The position numbers and the translations under genes are program-made. 64,000 bases of DNA, from the NCBI RefSeq assembly GCF_040939785.1, contig NZ_CP162553.1, positions 5,041,001 to 5,105,000 on the forward strand, given 5' to 3'. Below are positions 55,518 to 64,000 of this stretch, in pieces. The notes beneath the pieces are model-generated. The model was given only the letters and a program-made list of their open reading frames with translations, ran no database searches and was not told where the DNA came from. Position 1 is the first letter of the stretch. The number at the start of each line of letters is the position of its first letter. The stretch is from Bradyrhizobium lupini. Its GTDB lineage: Bacteria > Pseudomonadota > Alphaproteobacteria > Rhizobiales > Xanthobacteraceae.

Positions 55518-57485
55518 CTACGCCGCGCGAATATGCGCGAGGAAGCGGTCCACCTCGTCCCGCAGCCGCTGCGATTGCTTTGACAGCTCGATCGCGGAGC
55601 CCAGCACCTCCTCCGCTGCTGTTCCCGTCGCGGCGATGCCGGCGGTGACGCCTGCGATGTTTTGCGAGACCTCGCCGGTGCGGGCGGCTGCCTGCTGCAC
55701 GTTCTGGGCGATCTCCTGCGTTGCGGTGCCCTGCTGGCCGACGGCGGCGGCGATCGCGGCGGAGATCTCGTCGACCTCCTGGATCGTTGCGCAGATCGAC
55801 TGGATGCCGTCCACTGCGCCGGTGGTCTCGCCTTGTACCGCCGTGACCTGGGCGCCGATCTCCTCGGTCGCTTTGGCGGTCTGGGTTGCCAGCGCCTTCA
55901 CCTCGGAGGCGACCACCGCAAAGCCGCGGCCGGCTTCGCCCGCGCGCGCCGCCTCGATCGTCGCGTTGAGTGCCAGCAGATTGGTCTGCTCGGCGATGCC
56001 GCTGATGAAGGAGACGACGTCGCCGATTTTTTGCGCGGCGTCGGCCAGACTTTGCACGCGCTCGTTCGACCGTCGTCCGTCGCTCGCGGCTTTGCCGACC
56101 ACCGCGGTCGCGTGCGCAAGGCGCCGGCTGATCTCGGTCATGGACGACGACAGCTCTTCCGCGGCGGCAGCGACCGTCTGCACATTTTCCGAGGCGAGCG
56201 CCGAGGCCGACGACACCGTGCCGGTCTGCTGCCGCGACCGCTCGACGATATCAGACATCGAGCGCGCCGTGTTCTCCATCTCGACCGCGGCCGAGGAGAC
56301 CGTGGTGACGACCTCGCGGATGCTGGCTTCGAAATTGTCGGCGAGCGCGGCGAACGCGCGTCGCTTCTCCGCTTCGGATTGCGCCTTAGTGTCGGCCTGT
56401 TCGGCCTGGAGCCGGTTGAAGTTGACGGCGTTGTCGCGGAACACCGCGACAGCCTTGACCATCGCGCCGACCTCGTCATTCGCCTTGCTGACGGGGACGG
56501 TGACATCGAGGTGTCCGTCGGCCAGCTCGCGCATCACGCTGGTGATGGAAATGATCGGGCGCGAGATGCTGCGGGCGATGAGATAGCCGACGATGGCGGC
56601 GAGCACGAGCCCGAGCGCGGCGATGCCGAATGCCAGCAGCCAGGCACGGTCGGCGGAGGCCACATAGTCGGCATTGTCCATCACCAGTTCGACGGCGCCG
56701 AGCGGCTTGCCGGAAAAATCCCTGATCGGTCCGAGCAGCGCCGCTACCGGCGTCGTGTCGAGCTTGGCCTGCCGTACCGTGAAGTCGCCGCCGGCGGCGC
56801 GGCCGTAATCGGCCGCATCGAAGAAGCTCTTCCCCTTCAGCGTGCCGCCGAACAGCTTGAAGCCGCCGCCGTCCGCGAGATGGAAGGCGATGTCGACATG
56901 GCGGTTGGTCTTGAAATCGTCGAGGAAGGACTGGCCGAAGGTCAGGCCAAACTCCACTGAGCCGAGATGCTTGCCGCCTTGCGCGATCGGCACGACGCCG
57001 CGGATGCCGAGCCCAGCCAAGCCGCCCTCGAGGCCGACCACGACCTTGCGCTCCTGGTTGGCCATGATCACGGTTTTGCGGAAGCCCGAGAGGTCGTCGC
57101 CAAATTTAGCAGGCTGGTGCACGCGCAGGAACGAGGTCGCGGGCGCCACGTGGAACTGGAACTGTTCGACGCCGTACTCCGATTTGGTCGCAGCAAACAC
57201 CGGCCCGAACAGGCTGATCAGGGCATTGCGATCCTGTTTGGCCATCGCGTCCTGCGTTGCCGGCATCGCGGCGACGACGGCGCTCATGGCGGCGGCGCGC
57301 TGGGATTCCTCGGCAATTCGCGACTGGAGCGCGTCGTAATGACTGCGAAGCTCGCGCTGGTCGGCCCGGTCGATGATGCCGGAAATGATCCACATCGCCC
57401 CGAGCACGGCGAACAGGGCGGTCGCCGCCGCCGTCACCGCCAGCGCAACCGTGATCCGCATCCTGAGGCCGAGCGTGAAGCGCAT
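55518..57485 (-). CDS. Methyl-accepting chemotaxis protein
   Basis: From ATG 57,485 the 655-residue receptor has an N-terminal membrane helix (about 8-30), a periplasmic sensor of about 240 residues (double-Cache-like), a second helix ([20 protein letters not shown]), a HAMP domain and a cytoplasmic signalling hairpin whose tip reads [24 protein letters not shown] sequence with [20 protein letters not shown]. No CheR-binding pentapeptide is present at the end (FLAHIRAA). The ligand is unknown. It stands alone between two intergenic palindromes. Confidence 0.9.
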   Translation of the reverse strand: MRFTLGLRMRITVALAVTAAATALFAVLGAMWIISGIIDRADQRELRSHYDALQSRIAEESQRAAAMSAVVAAMPATQDAMAKQDRNALISLFGPVFAATKSEYGVEQFQFHVAPATSFLRVHQPAKFGDDLSGFRKTVIMANQERKVVVGLEGGLAGLGIRGVVPIAQGGKHLGSVEFGLTFGQSFLDDFKTNRHVDIAFHLADGGGFKLFGGTLKGKSFFDAADYGRAAGGDFTVRQAKLDTTPVAALLGPIRDFSGKPLGAVELVMDNADYVASADRAWLLAFGIAALGLVLAAIVGYLIARSISRPIISITSVMRELADGHLDVTVPVSKANDEVGAMVKAVAVFRDNAVNFNRLQAEQADTKAQSEAEKRRAFAALADNFEASIREVVTTVSSAAVEMENTARSMSDIVERSRQQTGTVSSASALASENVQTVAAAAEELSSSMTEISRRLAHATAVVGKAASDGRRSNERVQSLADAAQKIGDVVSFISGIAEQTNLLALNATIEAARAGEAGRGFAVVASEVKALATQTAKATEEIGAQVTAVQGETTGAVDGIQSICATIQEVDEISAAIAAAVGQQGTATQEIAQNVQQAAARTGEVSQNIAGVTAGIAATGTAAEEVLGSAIELSKQSQRLRDEVDRFLAHIRAA

Positions 57486-57605
57486 GTCCGACTCGTTCGT
57501 TGAGCGTTGATTAAGGAGACCTATCAACTTCTCGCTAAGAGAGGGTGAACGGGATGCCGGCCGAGCGGGTGCCTTCGGGGGTGACGGAGTGACCAAAGAA
57601 GTCTG

Positions 57606-57635
57606 GTGTCGTCCTGGCTTTCGCCAGGACGACAC
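57606..57635. repeat. Intergenic palindrome, extended copy
   Basis: GTGTCGTCCTGGC pairs with GCCAGGACGACAC around a TTTC loop (13 pairs). It shares its core with the element at 55,423-55,442. It lies upstream of the chemoreceptor gene and downstream of the reductase gene, and might also work as a bidirectional terminator-like structure. Confidence 0.65.
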
Positions 57636-57675
57636 GGAGGGTAGGGAGCGGTCGTGCCTTTTTCAGGCGTGCGGC

Positions 57676-58641
57676 CTAATACCCCCGCGTCCGGTCCACC
57701 ACGTTCTCCAGCACACCACACGCCTCGAACCGCGCGATCTGCTCGGCGACATAGGCCGAGATCGCGTCGGCGTCGGTGTCGGCGGCGTTGTGCGGGGTCA
57801 GCAAAACCTTGGGATGGGTCCAGAACCGGCTGTCCGCCGGCTGCGGCTCCTGTACGAAGACGTCGAGCGAGGCGGCGCCCAGCGTGCCGTCGTCGAGGCA
57901 GGCCAGGATGTCGGCTTCATTCTGGAGGCCGCCGCGGCCGGCGTTGATCAGCACGGGCGCACCGAGCGGGCTCTTGCGGTTGAGCTTGGTGAAGACGTCG
58001 CGGTTGAGGATGCCGTGTGTATCAGGCGTCAGCGGCAATAGGCTGACGAGAATATCGGTCGTGCGCAGGAACGCGTCGATTTGCCCGGCGCCATGGAAAC
58101 ATTCGACACCCGCGATGATACGCGGGCTGCGGCTCCAGCCGGCGACGCGGAAACCAAGCCGCCGCAGCACATCGGCCGCATCAGTACCGAGCGTGCCCAG
58201 GCCCATGATACCCACCGTGACGGCGCTCGCTGGCCATTGATAGGTCGGCTCCCAGCGCTTTTCGCGCTGCGACTGGCGCAGATAAAGCTCCTGGCGGTGG
58301 TGCATCAGCACGTGCTGCACGACGTATTCGGTCATGCGGCCGGTCAGATCAGGCACGGCCACGCGCACCAGCGGCACGTTCGGAAGGCTCTTGTCCGCCA
58401 TCAGCGCGTCGACGCCGGCGCCCAGATTGAAGATCGCACGCAGATTGGGGAAAGAGCCGAGGTCGCCCGGCACCGGCTTCCACACCGCGGCATAATGCAC
58501 CTCGGCCGGATCGAGCCCGGCATCGGGCAGCAGCACCACGCGGCGGCCGCCGCAGACGGCGTCGAACCGGGCCTTCCAGCGCTCAGGCAGCCAGTTCTGC
58601 TGCGTGCTGTTGATCAGGACGGCCAGGGTGCCAACGGTCAT
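57676..58641 (-). CDS. ghrA: Glyoxylate/hydroxypyruvate reductase A (D-2-hydroxyacid dehydrogenase)
   Basis: From ATG 58,641 the 321-residue enzyme has the NAD(P)-binding motif GIMGLGTLGTDAADVL, the catalytic Arg in INAGRGGLQ, and His in LLTPHNAAD, as in GhrA-type reductases. It reduces glyoxylate to glycolate and hydroxypyruvate to glycerate with NADPH. Frames upstream of 58,641 are not needed. Gene symbol is by family resemblance. Confidence 0.83.
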   Translation of the reverse strand: MTVGTLAVLINSTQQNWLPERWKARFDAVCGGRRVVLLPDAGLDPAEVHYAAVWKPVPGDLGSFPNLRAIFNLGAGVDALMADKSLPNVPLVRVAVPDLTGRMTEYVVQHVLMHHRQELYLRQSQREKRWEPTYQWPASAVTVGIMGLGTLGTDAADVLRRLGFRVAGWSRSPRIIAGVECFHGAGQIDAFLRTTDILVSLLPLTPDTHGILNRDVFTKLNRKSPLGAPVLINAGRGGLQNEADILACLDDGTLGAASLDVFVQEPQPADSRFWTHPKVLLTPHNAADTDADAISAYVAEQIARFEACGVLENVVDRTRGY

Positions 58642-58785
58642 TCGAAGTGCCTCTTTAAGTTCCGCTTTTGAAGGCCCTCCTTGGCACGATCTGCCGGATT
58701 TTTCTTGCAATTTTTTTCCGCAGCCATGTCGGGGCAAGGCATACTGGATCGTCTTCAAAACAAGCGCTCAGAGAAGGTACTGCCC

Positions 58786-59154
58786 ATGCTTTATGCGATC
58801 CTTTGCTATCACGACGAGGACTTCGTCGGCTCATGGAGCAAGGACCAGGACGAGACCGTGATGAAGAAGCTCGCCGTGGTGCAGGAAGGTCTCGCGAAGC
58901 AGGGCAGGCTCGGCCCGGTGGCGCGGCTGCTGCCGACCACTGCGGCAGCGACGCTGCGCAAGGAGGACCCGCCACTGGTGCTCGACGGCCCCTACGCTGA
59001 GACCAAGGAGCAGTTGCTCGGCTTCTATATCGTGGATTGCAAGAATCTCGATGACGCACTCGATGTCGCCCGCGACCTCGGTGCCGCCAATCCCGGCGGC
59101 GCCTACGAGGTGCGCCCCGTCGGCGTGTTCAGTCCCGGAGGGAATCTGAAATGA
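58786..59154 (+). CDS. YCII-related (DGPF) protein
   Basis: The 122-residue protein begins MLYAILCYHDEDFVGSWSKD and has VLDGPYAETKEQLLGFYIVD, the DGPFAE-type signature of YCII-related proteins. It overlaps the sigma factor gene by four bases. This pairing with an ECF42-type sigma factor is a known conserved arrangement; the protein is thought to help control or respond to the sigma factor, though its mechanism is unclear. Confidence 0.87.
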   Translation: MLYAILCYHDEDFVGSWSKDQDETVMKKLAVVQEGLAKQGRLGPVARLLPTTAAATLRKEDPPLVLDGPYAETKEQLLGFYIVDCKNLDDALDVARDLGAANPGGAYEVRPVGVFSPGGNLK

Positions 59155-60467
59155 GCGAAGCCGATACCGCCTGGATCGAGACCGCGCTGACCTCGGCGCG
59201 CCCCCAGGCGGTCGGCGCGCTGCTGCGCTATTTCCGCGATCTCGACACCGCCGAGGAGGCCTTCCAGAACGCCTGCCTGCGCGCGCTGAAGACCTGGCCG
59301 CAGAACGGACCGCCGCGCGATCCCGCCGCCTGGCTGATCATGGTCGGCCGCAACGTTGCCATCGACGAGGTGCGCCGCACCCGCAAGCAGCAGCCGCTGC
59401 CGGAGGACGACCAGGCGATCTCCGATCTCGACGACGCCGAGGGCGCGCTCGCCGAGCGGCTCGACGGCTCGCACTACCGCGACGACATCTTGCGGCTGAT
59501 GTTCATCTGCTGCCATCCAGGGCTGCCGGCAACGCAGCAGATCGCGCTGGCGCTCCGCATCGTCTGCGGCCTGACGGTGAAGCAGATCGCGCGCGCCTTC
59601 CTGGTGTCGGAAGCGGCGATGGAGCAGCGCATCACGCGTGCCAAGGCCAAGGTCGCGGAGGCCGGGACGCCGTTTGAAACGCCGGGCGCGGTCGAGCGCT
59701 CGGAGCGGCTCGCCGTTGTCGCGGCGATGATCTATTTGATCTTCAACGAGGGCTATTCGGCGAGCGGCGACACCGCCGAAATCAGAAAGCCGCTGTGCGA
59801 GGAAGCGATCCGGCTGGCGCGGCTGCTGCTGCGGCTGTTCCAGAGCGAGCCGGAGATCATGGGACTCACGGCGCTCATCTTGTTGCAGCATGCGCGCAGT
59901 GCCTCGCGCTTTGCCGCGGATGGCTCGCTGATCCTGCTGGACGACCAGGATCGTTCGCTGTGGAACGGCACGATGATCGCGGAAGGCCTCGCGCTGATCG
60001 ACAAGGCGATACGCCATCGCCGCAGCGGGCCCTACCAGATCCAGGCCGCGATTGCTGCGCTGCATGCCCGCGCCTCCACGCCTGAGGAGACCGACTGGGC
60101 GCAGATCGACCTGCTCTATGGTGCGCTGGAGGTGGTGCAGCCCTCGCCGGTGGTGACGCTCAACCGCGCGGTCGCGGTTTCCAAGGTGCGCGGACCGCAA
60201 GCCGCGCTCGACCTGATCGAGCCGCTGGCGCCAAAGCTTGCCAACTACTTCCATTTCTATGGCGTGCGCGGCGCCTTCCTGATGCAGCTCGGCCGCAACG
60301 ACGAAGCCCGCATCGCCTTCGACCGCGCCATCGCCCTCGCCAACACGTCCGCAGAAGCCGCTCACATCCGCATGCATCTCGATCGCCTGATCCGGGACAG
60401 CCAGCCCAAGGGCGCCAATGGCGGCGCCAGGCAAGACGCTAAGGTCGAAGGCGCAAAGGTGAAGTAG
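59151..60467 (+). CDS. ECF sigma factor, ECF42 type with long C-terminal extension
   Basis: The 438-residue protein has sigma region 2 (DTAEEAFQNACLRALKTWPQ and RNVAIDEVRRTRKQ) and region 4 (LVSEAAMEQRITRAKAKVAE) in the first about 190 residues. A C-terminal helical, TPR-like extension follows (NEGYSASGDTAEIRKPLCEE, LLYGALEVVQPSPVVTLNRA). This architecture and the coupled YCII gene define the ECF42 group, in which the extension replaces an anti-sigma factor. Targets probably include the neighbouring small-protein genes. Confidence 0.88.
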   Translation: MSEADTAWIETALTSARPQAVGALLRYFRDLDTAEEAFQNACLRALKTWPQNGPPRDPAAWLIMVGRNVAIDEVRRTRKQQPLPEDDQAISDLDDAEGALAERLDGSHYRDDILRLMFICCHPGLPATQQIALALRIVCGLTVKQIARAFLVSEAAMEQRITRAKAKVAEAGTPFETPGAVERSERLAVVAAMIYLIFNEGYSASGDTAEIRKPLCEEAIRLARLLLRLFQSEPEIMGLTALILLQHARSASRFAADGSLILLDDQDRSLWNGTMIAEGLALIDKAIRHRRSGPYQIQAAIAALHARASTPEETDWAQIDLLYGALEVVQPSPVVTLNRAVAVSKVRGPQAALDLIEPLAPKLANYFHFYGVRGAFLMQLGRNDEARIAFDRAIALANTSAEAAHIRMHLDRLIRDSQPKGANGGARQDAKVEGAKVK

Positions 60468-60562
60468 GGAGCGCCTGCCTGGGGCATAACAAATTTTTCC
60501 GCTTCGCCTTGTCGGGCCCGGTCCCCTCCCTTCGTCCTAGGAGCGTATCCAGGGAGCCATTC

Positions 60563-61099
60563 ATGCTGAAAGCCATTGCCGTCATCGCCATCCTGCTCGC
60601 GGTCGGAATCGTGGGCGTGCTCGGCTTTGCCCTGACGAAGCCCGACACATTCCGCGTCGAGCGCAGCCTCGCCGTGAAAGCGCCGGCCAATGCAGTCTAT
60701 CCCTTGGTTGCCGATTTCCATCGCTGGACGGCCTGGTCCCCCTACGAGAACCGCGATCCTGCGATGAAGCGGGCGTTTGGCGGCACCGCGCAAGGCAAGG
60801 GCGCGACCTATGCCTGGGACGGCAACAACAATGTCGGCGCCGGCCATATGGAGATCCTCGAGGCGAGTGCGTCGTCAAAACTACGCATCAAGCTCGATTT
60901 CGAGCGGCCTTTCGAAGGCCACAACACCGCCGAGTTCACCTTTGTGCCGCAAGGCGATGCCACACTGGTCACGTGGGCGATGTCCGGTCCGGCCCCGTTC
61001 CTGTCCAAAGTCATGCAGGTGTTCGTCAACATGGACAACATGATCGGCAAGGATTTCGAGGCGGGCTTGGCCAGCCTGAAGAAGCTCACCGAGAAGTAG
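60563..61099 (+). CDS. SRPBCC-family (polyketide cyclase/START-like) protein, membrane-anchored
   Basis: The 178-residue protein has one N-terminal membrane helix (MLKAIAVIAILLAVGIVGVL) followed by a START-like ligand-binding domain with VERSLAVKAPANAVYPLVAD and WTAWSPYENRDPAMKRAFGG. It is probably anchored in the inner membrane with the pocket domain outside. SRPBCC proteins often accompany ECF42 units, so it is a likely member of the same regulon. AGGGAG precedes the ATG. Confidence 0.84.
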   Translation: MLKAIAVIAILLAVGIVGVLGFALTKPDTFRVERSLAVKAPANAVYPLVADFHRWTAWSPYENRDPAMKRAFGGTAQGKGATYAWDGNNNVGAGHMEILEASASSKLRIKLDFERPFEGHNTAEFTFVPQGDATLVTWAMSGPAPFLSKVMQVFVNMDNMIGKDFEAGLASLKKLTEK

Positions 61100-61137
61100 C
61101 GCCGTCACCCCGAACCAAAGCAAAAAGGAGAGAAACG

Positions 61138-61551
61138 ATGCTCAATCCCTATCTGTTCTATCAGGACACCTGCGAAGCGGCGTTCAATTATTACGCCAAG
61201 GTTCTCGGCGGCAAGATCGACGCCATGATGCGTTCTTCGGACGCACCGCCGGACATGGCTGCGGCGCCCGGCCGCGAGAAGACGATCATGCATGCGCGGA
61301 TGTCGCTGCCCGACGGCAGCGTGCTGATGGCCTCCGACGCACCAAGCGAACATTTTCACAAGCCGCAGGGCTTTTCGATCTCGCTCACGGTCGCGGACCC
61401 GGCGGAGGGCGAGCGCAAGTTCAACGCGCTCGCCGATGGGGGCAACGTCACCATGCCCTTCAGCAAGACGTTCTGGGCCAAGGGTTTTGGCATGTGCGTC
61501 GACAAGTTCGGCATTCCCTGGATGGTGAACTGCCCGGCCGAGGAAATGTGA
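61138..61551 (+). CDS. VOC-superfamily protein (PhnB-like)
   Basis: The 137-residue protein reads MLNPYLFYQDTCEAAFNYYA, then MHARMSLPDGSVLMASDAPS and ends WAKGFGMCVDKFGIPWMVNC, the paired beta-alpha-beta modules of PhnB/3-demethylubiquinone methyltransferase-like VOC proteins. Function unknown, often linked to stress or resistance. AAAGGAG is well placed before the ATG. It is the fourth gene of the ECF42 cluster on this strand. Confidence 0.86.
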   Translation: MLNPYLFYQDTCEAAFNYYAKVLGGKIDAMMRSSDAPPDMAAAPGREKTIMHARMSLPDGSVLMASDAPSEHFHKPQGFSISLTVADPAEGERKFNALADGGNVTMPFSKTFWAKGFGMCVDKFGIPWMVNCPAEEM

Positions 61552-61584
61552 CAGGCGCGATCGCCTGACGCGCTGAACGGCGAT

Positions 61585-61613
61585 CCCCTCTCCTCTACGA
61601 TGCGGGAGAGGGG
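61585..61613. repeat. Intergenic palindrome
   Basis: CCCCTCTCC and GGAGAGGGG form a nine-pair stem around an 11-base loop, 33 bp after the VOC gene stop. It resembles another common intergenic repeat type of Bradyrhizobium and could also end transcription. Confidence 0.55.
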
Positions 61614-61647
61614 CGCCCATGAGGACGTCGCGTCGACCGCGTGCCCC

Positions 61648-62001
61648 TCAGCGGATCGATCCGGTCACGTCATTGCTCGGTGGCTGGGAGGAGGGAACGC
61701 AGCGCGGACAGATCACGAGCTTTGTCCCGAGCTGCCTGTCATTCTCCGCTTCGATTTCGTCATGGATTGCCCACCACGCCGGGGAGTACGGGCGCAAGGT
61801 GCCGAGGACTCTCTCCCGCTCCTGATTCGGATCACTCGCCGCGGGAGCTTGGGTCGCCACGCGACGCTTGATGCCGGAGGGACGGTTCGGATCCTGACCG
61901 AGGCCGTCCCATGCGATCGGACGGCGATCCTGCGCAGGCGCGACCACGCATCCCATGAGCGTTGCGCAAAAAGTGAGCAAGACGAAGCCGTGTCGGATCA
62001 T
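61648..62001 (-). CDS. Small lipoprotein-like hypothetical protein
   Basis: The 117-residue product starts MIRHGFVLLTFCATLMGCVV, a signal peptide with a lipobox-like LMGC, so it is probably a periplasmic lipoprotein. The mature part has LRPYSPAWWAIHDEIEAEND and a Cys pair (ICPRC). I recall similar short lipoproteins in Bradyrhizobium, of unknown function. Confidence 0.7.
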   Translation of the reverse strand: MIRHGFVLLTFCATLMGCVVAPAQDRRPIAWDGLGQDPNRPSGIKRRVATQAPAASDPNQERERVLGTLRPYSPAWWAIHDEIEAENDRQLGTKLVICPRCVPSSQPPSNDVTGSIR

Positions 62002-62286
62002 GCCGGACCCTTGGGTGTTGTATGCGACGCGCCAAGTCCGCTTACCGAAGCTTGCGTCGCACCGCTCAAATGGAACCTAAGGGAAACGCGTGGCCGACAT
62101 GGCCGAATATGAATTCTGCTGTCGCACCACATTGCGAGAGCAGTGAGGCCGCTTCGTGAAATGATGCGGACCGCATCGCACAACAACTGGCGCAATATTA
62201 GGCTGTGAACTCCGGGACAGAATCGTTATTTATTCCGTCATAAATTCTAAAAACTGGGGCGGGCGGACTTGGAAGGGGAGCGACCG
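62002..62286. other. Intergenic stretch
   Basis: No gene apparent. An AT-rich segment near 62,190-62,260 may be the promoter of the small membrane peptide gene that follows. Confidence 0.4.
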
Positions 62287-62379
62287 ATGGCGGCGGCGCT
62301 GCAGATCAACTTTGCACTTTGGGGTATGCTCATCTGCGCGAGCATGGAATTGACCGAGTTGATCCAGAGTTTTTACTAG
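62287..62379 (+). CDS. 30-residue single-pass membrane peptide
   Basis: ATG 62,287 is preceded by AAGGGGAG at good distance. The product reads MAAALQINFALWGMLICASM followed by ELTELIQSFY and TAG. It is a hydrophobic helix with a short polar tail. Its length and sequence resemble tiny hypothetical peptides I have seen in Bradyrhizobium. It may associate with a membrane complex. Function unknown; it is easily missed in annotation because of its size. Confidence 0.5.
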   Translation: MAAALQINFALWGMLICASMELTELIQSFY

Positions 62380-62435
62380 AGCTCTCGAAGCAGGTGACCG
62401 GCGCAATTTTGCCGGGCACTCGCGTCCGTCGATCA

Positions 62436-62873
62436 TCACCGGCAGCGCGGATAGATCGCGGCGAGGTCGCGTCCCTTCAGCAGAAGCAACCGCGACGAGA
62501 GGCCGCCGCGGCGACTGATCCAGTCGCGCACCGGGCCGGGATAGGCCGCAAGCACCGCATCGGATGCTTCCGGCTCGGCGTAGAAGCGTCCGCGCCGATC
62601 GACCGAGCGCGCCGCATGGAAGCCGAGCACGGCGCGTTTTGTCACACAAATCCGCTCGCCCGGCACGATGCTCAGTACCAGTGTGCAGGCGGACAGGCAG
62701 GGACCGTCGATCACCACGCGCTCGCCGCTCTCGCGCACCTTCTCGAACAAATCGAGGAACGGCCCGACCTGTCCACCGGGCGACTGGATGATGCGGATTT
62801 CGGCCGAGGCAGGTGTGGCGGCGAGCAGCGCGGATGCGAGGATCAGGGCCCTGAGAAAGGTGACGCGCCGCAT
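62436..62873 (-). CDS. Exported ClpP-like-fold hypothetical protein
   Basis: The 145-residue product has a signal peptide ending near TPASAEIRI. The mature part, IIQSPGGQVGPFLDLFEKVR, VVIDGPCLSACTLVLSIVP and VLGFHAARS, resembles the crotonase/ClpP-like fold, with the Ser of CLSACT in the position of a catalytic serine and His in GFHAA. This is a recurring periplasmic family of Rhizobiales without known role. A protease-like activity is inference. Confidence 0.7.
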   Translation of the reverse strand: MRRVTFLRALILASALLAATPASAEIRIIQSPGGQVGPFLDLFEKVRESGERVVIDGPCLSACTLVLSIVPGERICVTKRAVLGFHAARSVDRRGRFYAEPEASDAVLAAYPGPVRDWISRRGGLSSRLLLLKGRDLAAIYPRCR

Positions 62874-62954
62874 GAAGCCTCCGCGAATTCGAGTCCGTAG
62901 GATAGGCCGACGAGAAGAGGTGGTAACGCTTCGCTAGGCCAACCTACGCGGTGC

Positions 62955-63743
62955 CTACCCGTTCCTCCGCTCGCCGCGCAGCGTCGGCAGGCCGATGCCT
63001 GCCGCATCGAAGCCGCCATCGACGGCCAAAATTTGTCCGGTGATGTAGCTCGATCGTTCCGAGCACAGGAAGTAGATGGCTTCGGCGAGTTCCTCTTCCA
63101 GGCCGTAGCGGTTGAGCGGAATGGCGTCGTGATAATCGGCGCGGATCTCGCTGGTGTGCACCTGCTTCGCCATCGCGGTGTCGACCGGTCCCGGCGCGAC
63201 CGCGTTGACACGGATGTTGAGGGACGCGAGCTCAACCGCGAGCTGCTTGGTAAGGTGCGCGAGACCGGCCTTGCTGGTGCCGTAGGCCGAGCGCAGCGTC
63301 GAGGCGCGCACTGCCGAGATCGAGGTGATGTTGACGATGGCGCCGCCATTGCCGTCGCGCATCAGCGGCACCGCCGCCTTGGTGCAGAGGAACGGGCCGG
63401 TGAGGTTGACCTCGAGCACGCGCCGCCAATCGGTCTCCGACGTCTCCATCAGCGGCGCGAACACGGCAATGCCGGCATTATTGACGAGCGCATCGAGCCG
63501 GCCAAACCGCTGTTCGACCGTCGTCATCGCGGCGGCAACCGCGGCTGCGTCCGAGACGTCGCAGGTCAACGCCAGCGTGGCCTCGTCCCGGCCGATCTCG
63601 GCGACCGCGCAGCCGAGCAACTCGCCCTCGATGTCGATCAACGCCACCCGCCAGCCCTCGCTCAAAAACTTCTTCGCGGTCGCAAGCCCGATGCCACGCG
63701 CGGCTCCGGTGACGAGGGCAACGCGGTGCGGGGTAGGGGGCAT
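62955..63743 (-). CDS. Short-chain dehydrogenase/reductase
   Basis: The 262-residue SDR has TGAARGIG (residues 12-19), NNAGIAVFAPLMETSETDWR, the catalytic Ser in NITSISAVRAS and YGTSKAG with the Tyr-x3-Lys pair, and SSYITGQILAVDGGFDAAG at the end. It resembles 3-oxoacyl-ACP reductase-like dehydrogenases. Substrate unknown. It is divergent from the SnoaL-like gene at the right edge. Confidence 0.87.
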   Translation of the reverse strand: MPPTPHRVALVTGAARGIGLATAKKFLSEGWRVALIDIEGELLGCAVAEIGRDEATLALTCDVSDAAAVAAAMTTVEQRFGRLDALVNNAGIAVFAPLMETSETDWRRVLEVNLTGPFLCTKAAVPLMRDGNGGAIVNITSISAVRASTLRSAYGTSKAGLAHLTKQLAVELASLNIRVNAVAPGPVDTAMAKQVHTSEIRADYHDAIPLNRYGLEEELAEAIYFLCSERSSYITGQILAVDGGFDAAGIGLPTLRGERRNG

Positions 63744-63899
63744 TGGCTGATCGGTCCTTATGAAAGATTGGGTCGCGCAAACGCGAGCCTCTTTTACTTC
63801 GCTTTCGTCCCGACGAGGAAGGCCTTAACTCGAAGGCACGATGTCGGGACGGTCCTCGATGGATCGTCTTCCAGGGGATCATTGCCAGGGAGATCCGCA

Positions 63900-64000
63900 A
63901 TGTCCAACCACGAGCGCCAGATTCGAGACCTTTTCGCCGCTTATCTCGGCAACGACCGGCAACGGGTCGCCGACGCGTTGGCGGACGATTTCCGCTTCAC
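63900..64000 (+). CDS. SnoaL-like/NTF2-fold protein, 5' end (cut by right edge)
   Basis: ATG 63,900 opens a frame reading MSNHERQIRDLFAAYLGNDR and then ALADDFRFT, the usual opening of SnoaL-like polyketide cyclase-fold proteins. It runs off the window. It diverges from the SDR gene with 156 bp between. Confidence 0.65.
   Translation, partial: MSNHERQIRDLFAAYLGNDRQRVADALADDFRF

Overview
The window looks like chromosome from a Bradyrhizobium-type alphaproteobacterium (Rhizobiales). The evidence is protein flavour only: Omp25-like porins, a BacA/SbmA transporter, DctA, NifA/sigma-54 promoter elements, ECF42 sigma with a YCII partner, many LysR/ABC catabolic operons, and intergenic palindromes of a type I associate with Bradyrhizobium. 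No rRNA, tRNA or CRISPR was found, and the species cannot be fixed from the sequence alone.

Region 1 (about 1-16,250) is an accessory, symbiosis-island-like tract of low coding density, full of gene wreckage: remnants of dinB, a phage terminase small subunit, a zinc-ribbon protein, a sugar epimerase and an IS21 istA. A roughly 260-bp segment occurs twice (150-410 and 3252-3510). Each copy carries a perfect sigma-54 -24/-12 promoter and, about 90 bp upstream of it, a TGT-N10-ACA NifA-type activator site, both reading leftward. One copy drives an unknown gene leaving the left edge; the other reads toward a HAD phosphatase. Intact genes include a FAD oxidoreductase, an acyl-CoA thioesterase, a BacA/SbmA peptide transporter, and two Omp25-like porins in inverted orientation that enclose bacA. 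The tract ends at 16.15-16.28 kb in a scar where a thioesterase 3' remnant is joined to a second thioesterase that has lost its 5' end and catalytic Asp.

Region 2 (16.7-38 kb) is dense chromosomal catabolism. LysR plus an amidotransferase diverge from an operon (19,136-27,902) for N-carbamoyl-amino acids, hydantoins or ureides: D-carbamoylase, a polar amino acid-type ABC transporter with two binding proteins, a NodB-fold deacetylase/allantoinase-like hydrolase, a frameshifted hydantoin/Asp-Glu racemase, a peptide-type binding protein and an amidohydrolase. A second LysR diverges from an operon (29,079-37,202) with a spermidine/opine-type ABC importer, a three-subunit FAD/2Fe-2S dehydrogenase of the hydroxyproline/opine type, another DAO-family oxidase and RidA. 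An ABC-F protein follows.

Region 3 (39-54 kb) has dctA with a terminator, a RutG-like pyrimidine/xanthine permease, an SDR, a sirtuin, an N-methylhydantoinase/5-oxoprolinase pair (hyuA frameshifted, hyuB intact), a TRAP transporter (binding protein frameshifted), and a periplasmic PQQ alcohol dehydrogenase - cytochrome c - MxaJ-like set with a lanthanide-type Asp signature.

Region 4 (54-64 kb) holds a GST divergent from a TetR regulator, a chemoreceptor, a glyoxylate/hydroxypyruvate reductase, the YCII-ECF42 sigma unit with SRPBCC and VOC proteins, a 30-residue membrane peptide, exported hypothetical proteins, an SDR and the start of a SnoaL-like gene cut by the right edge.
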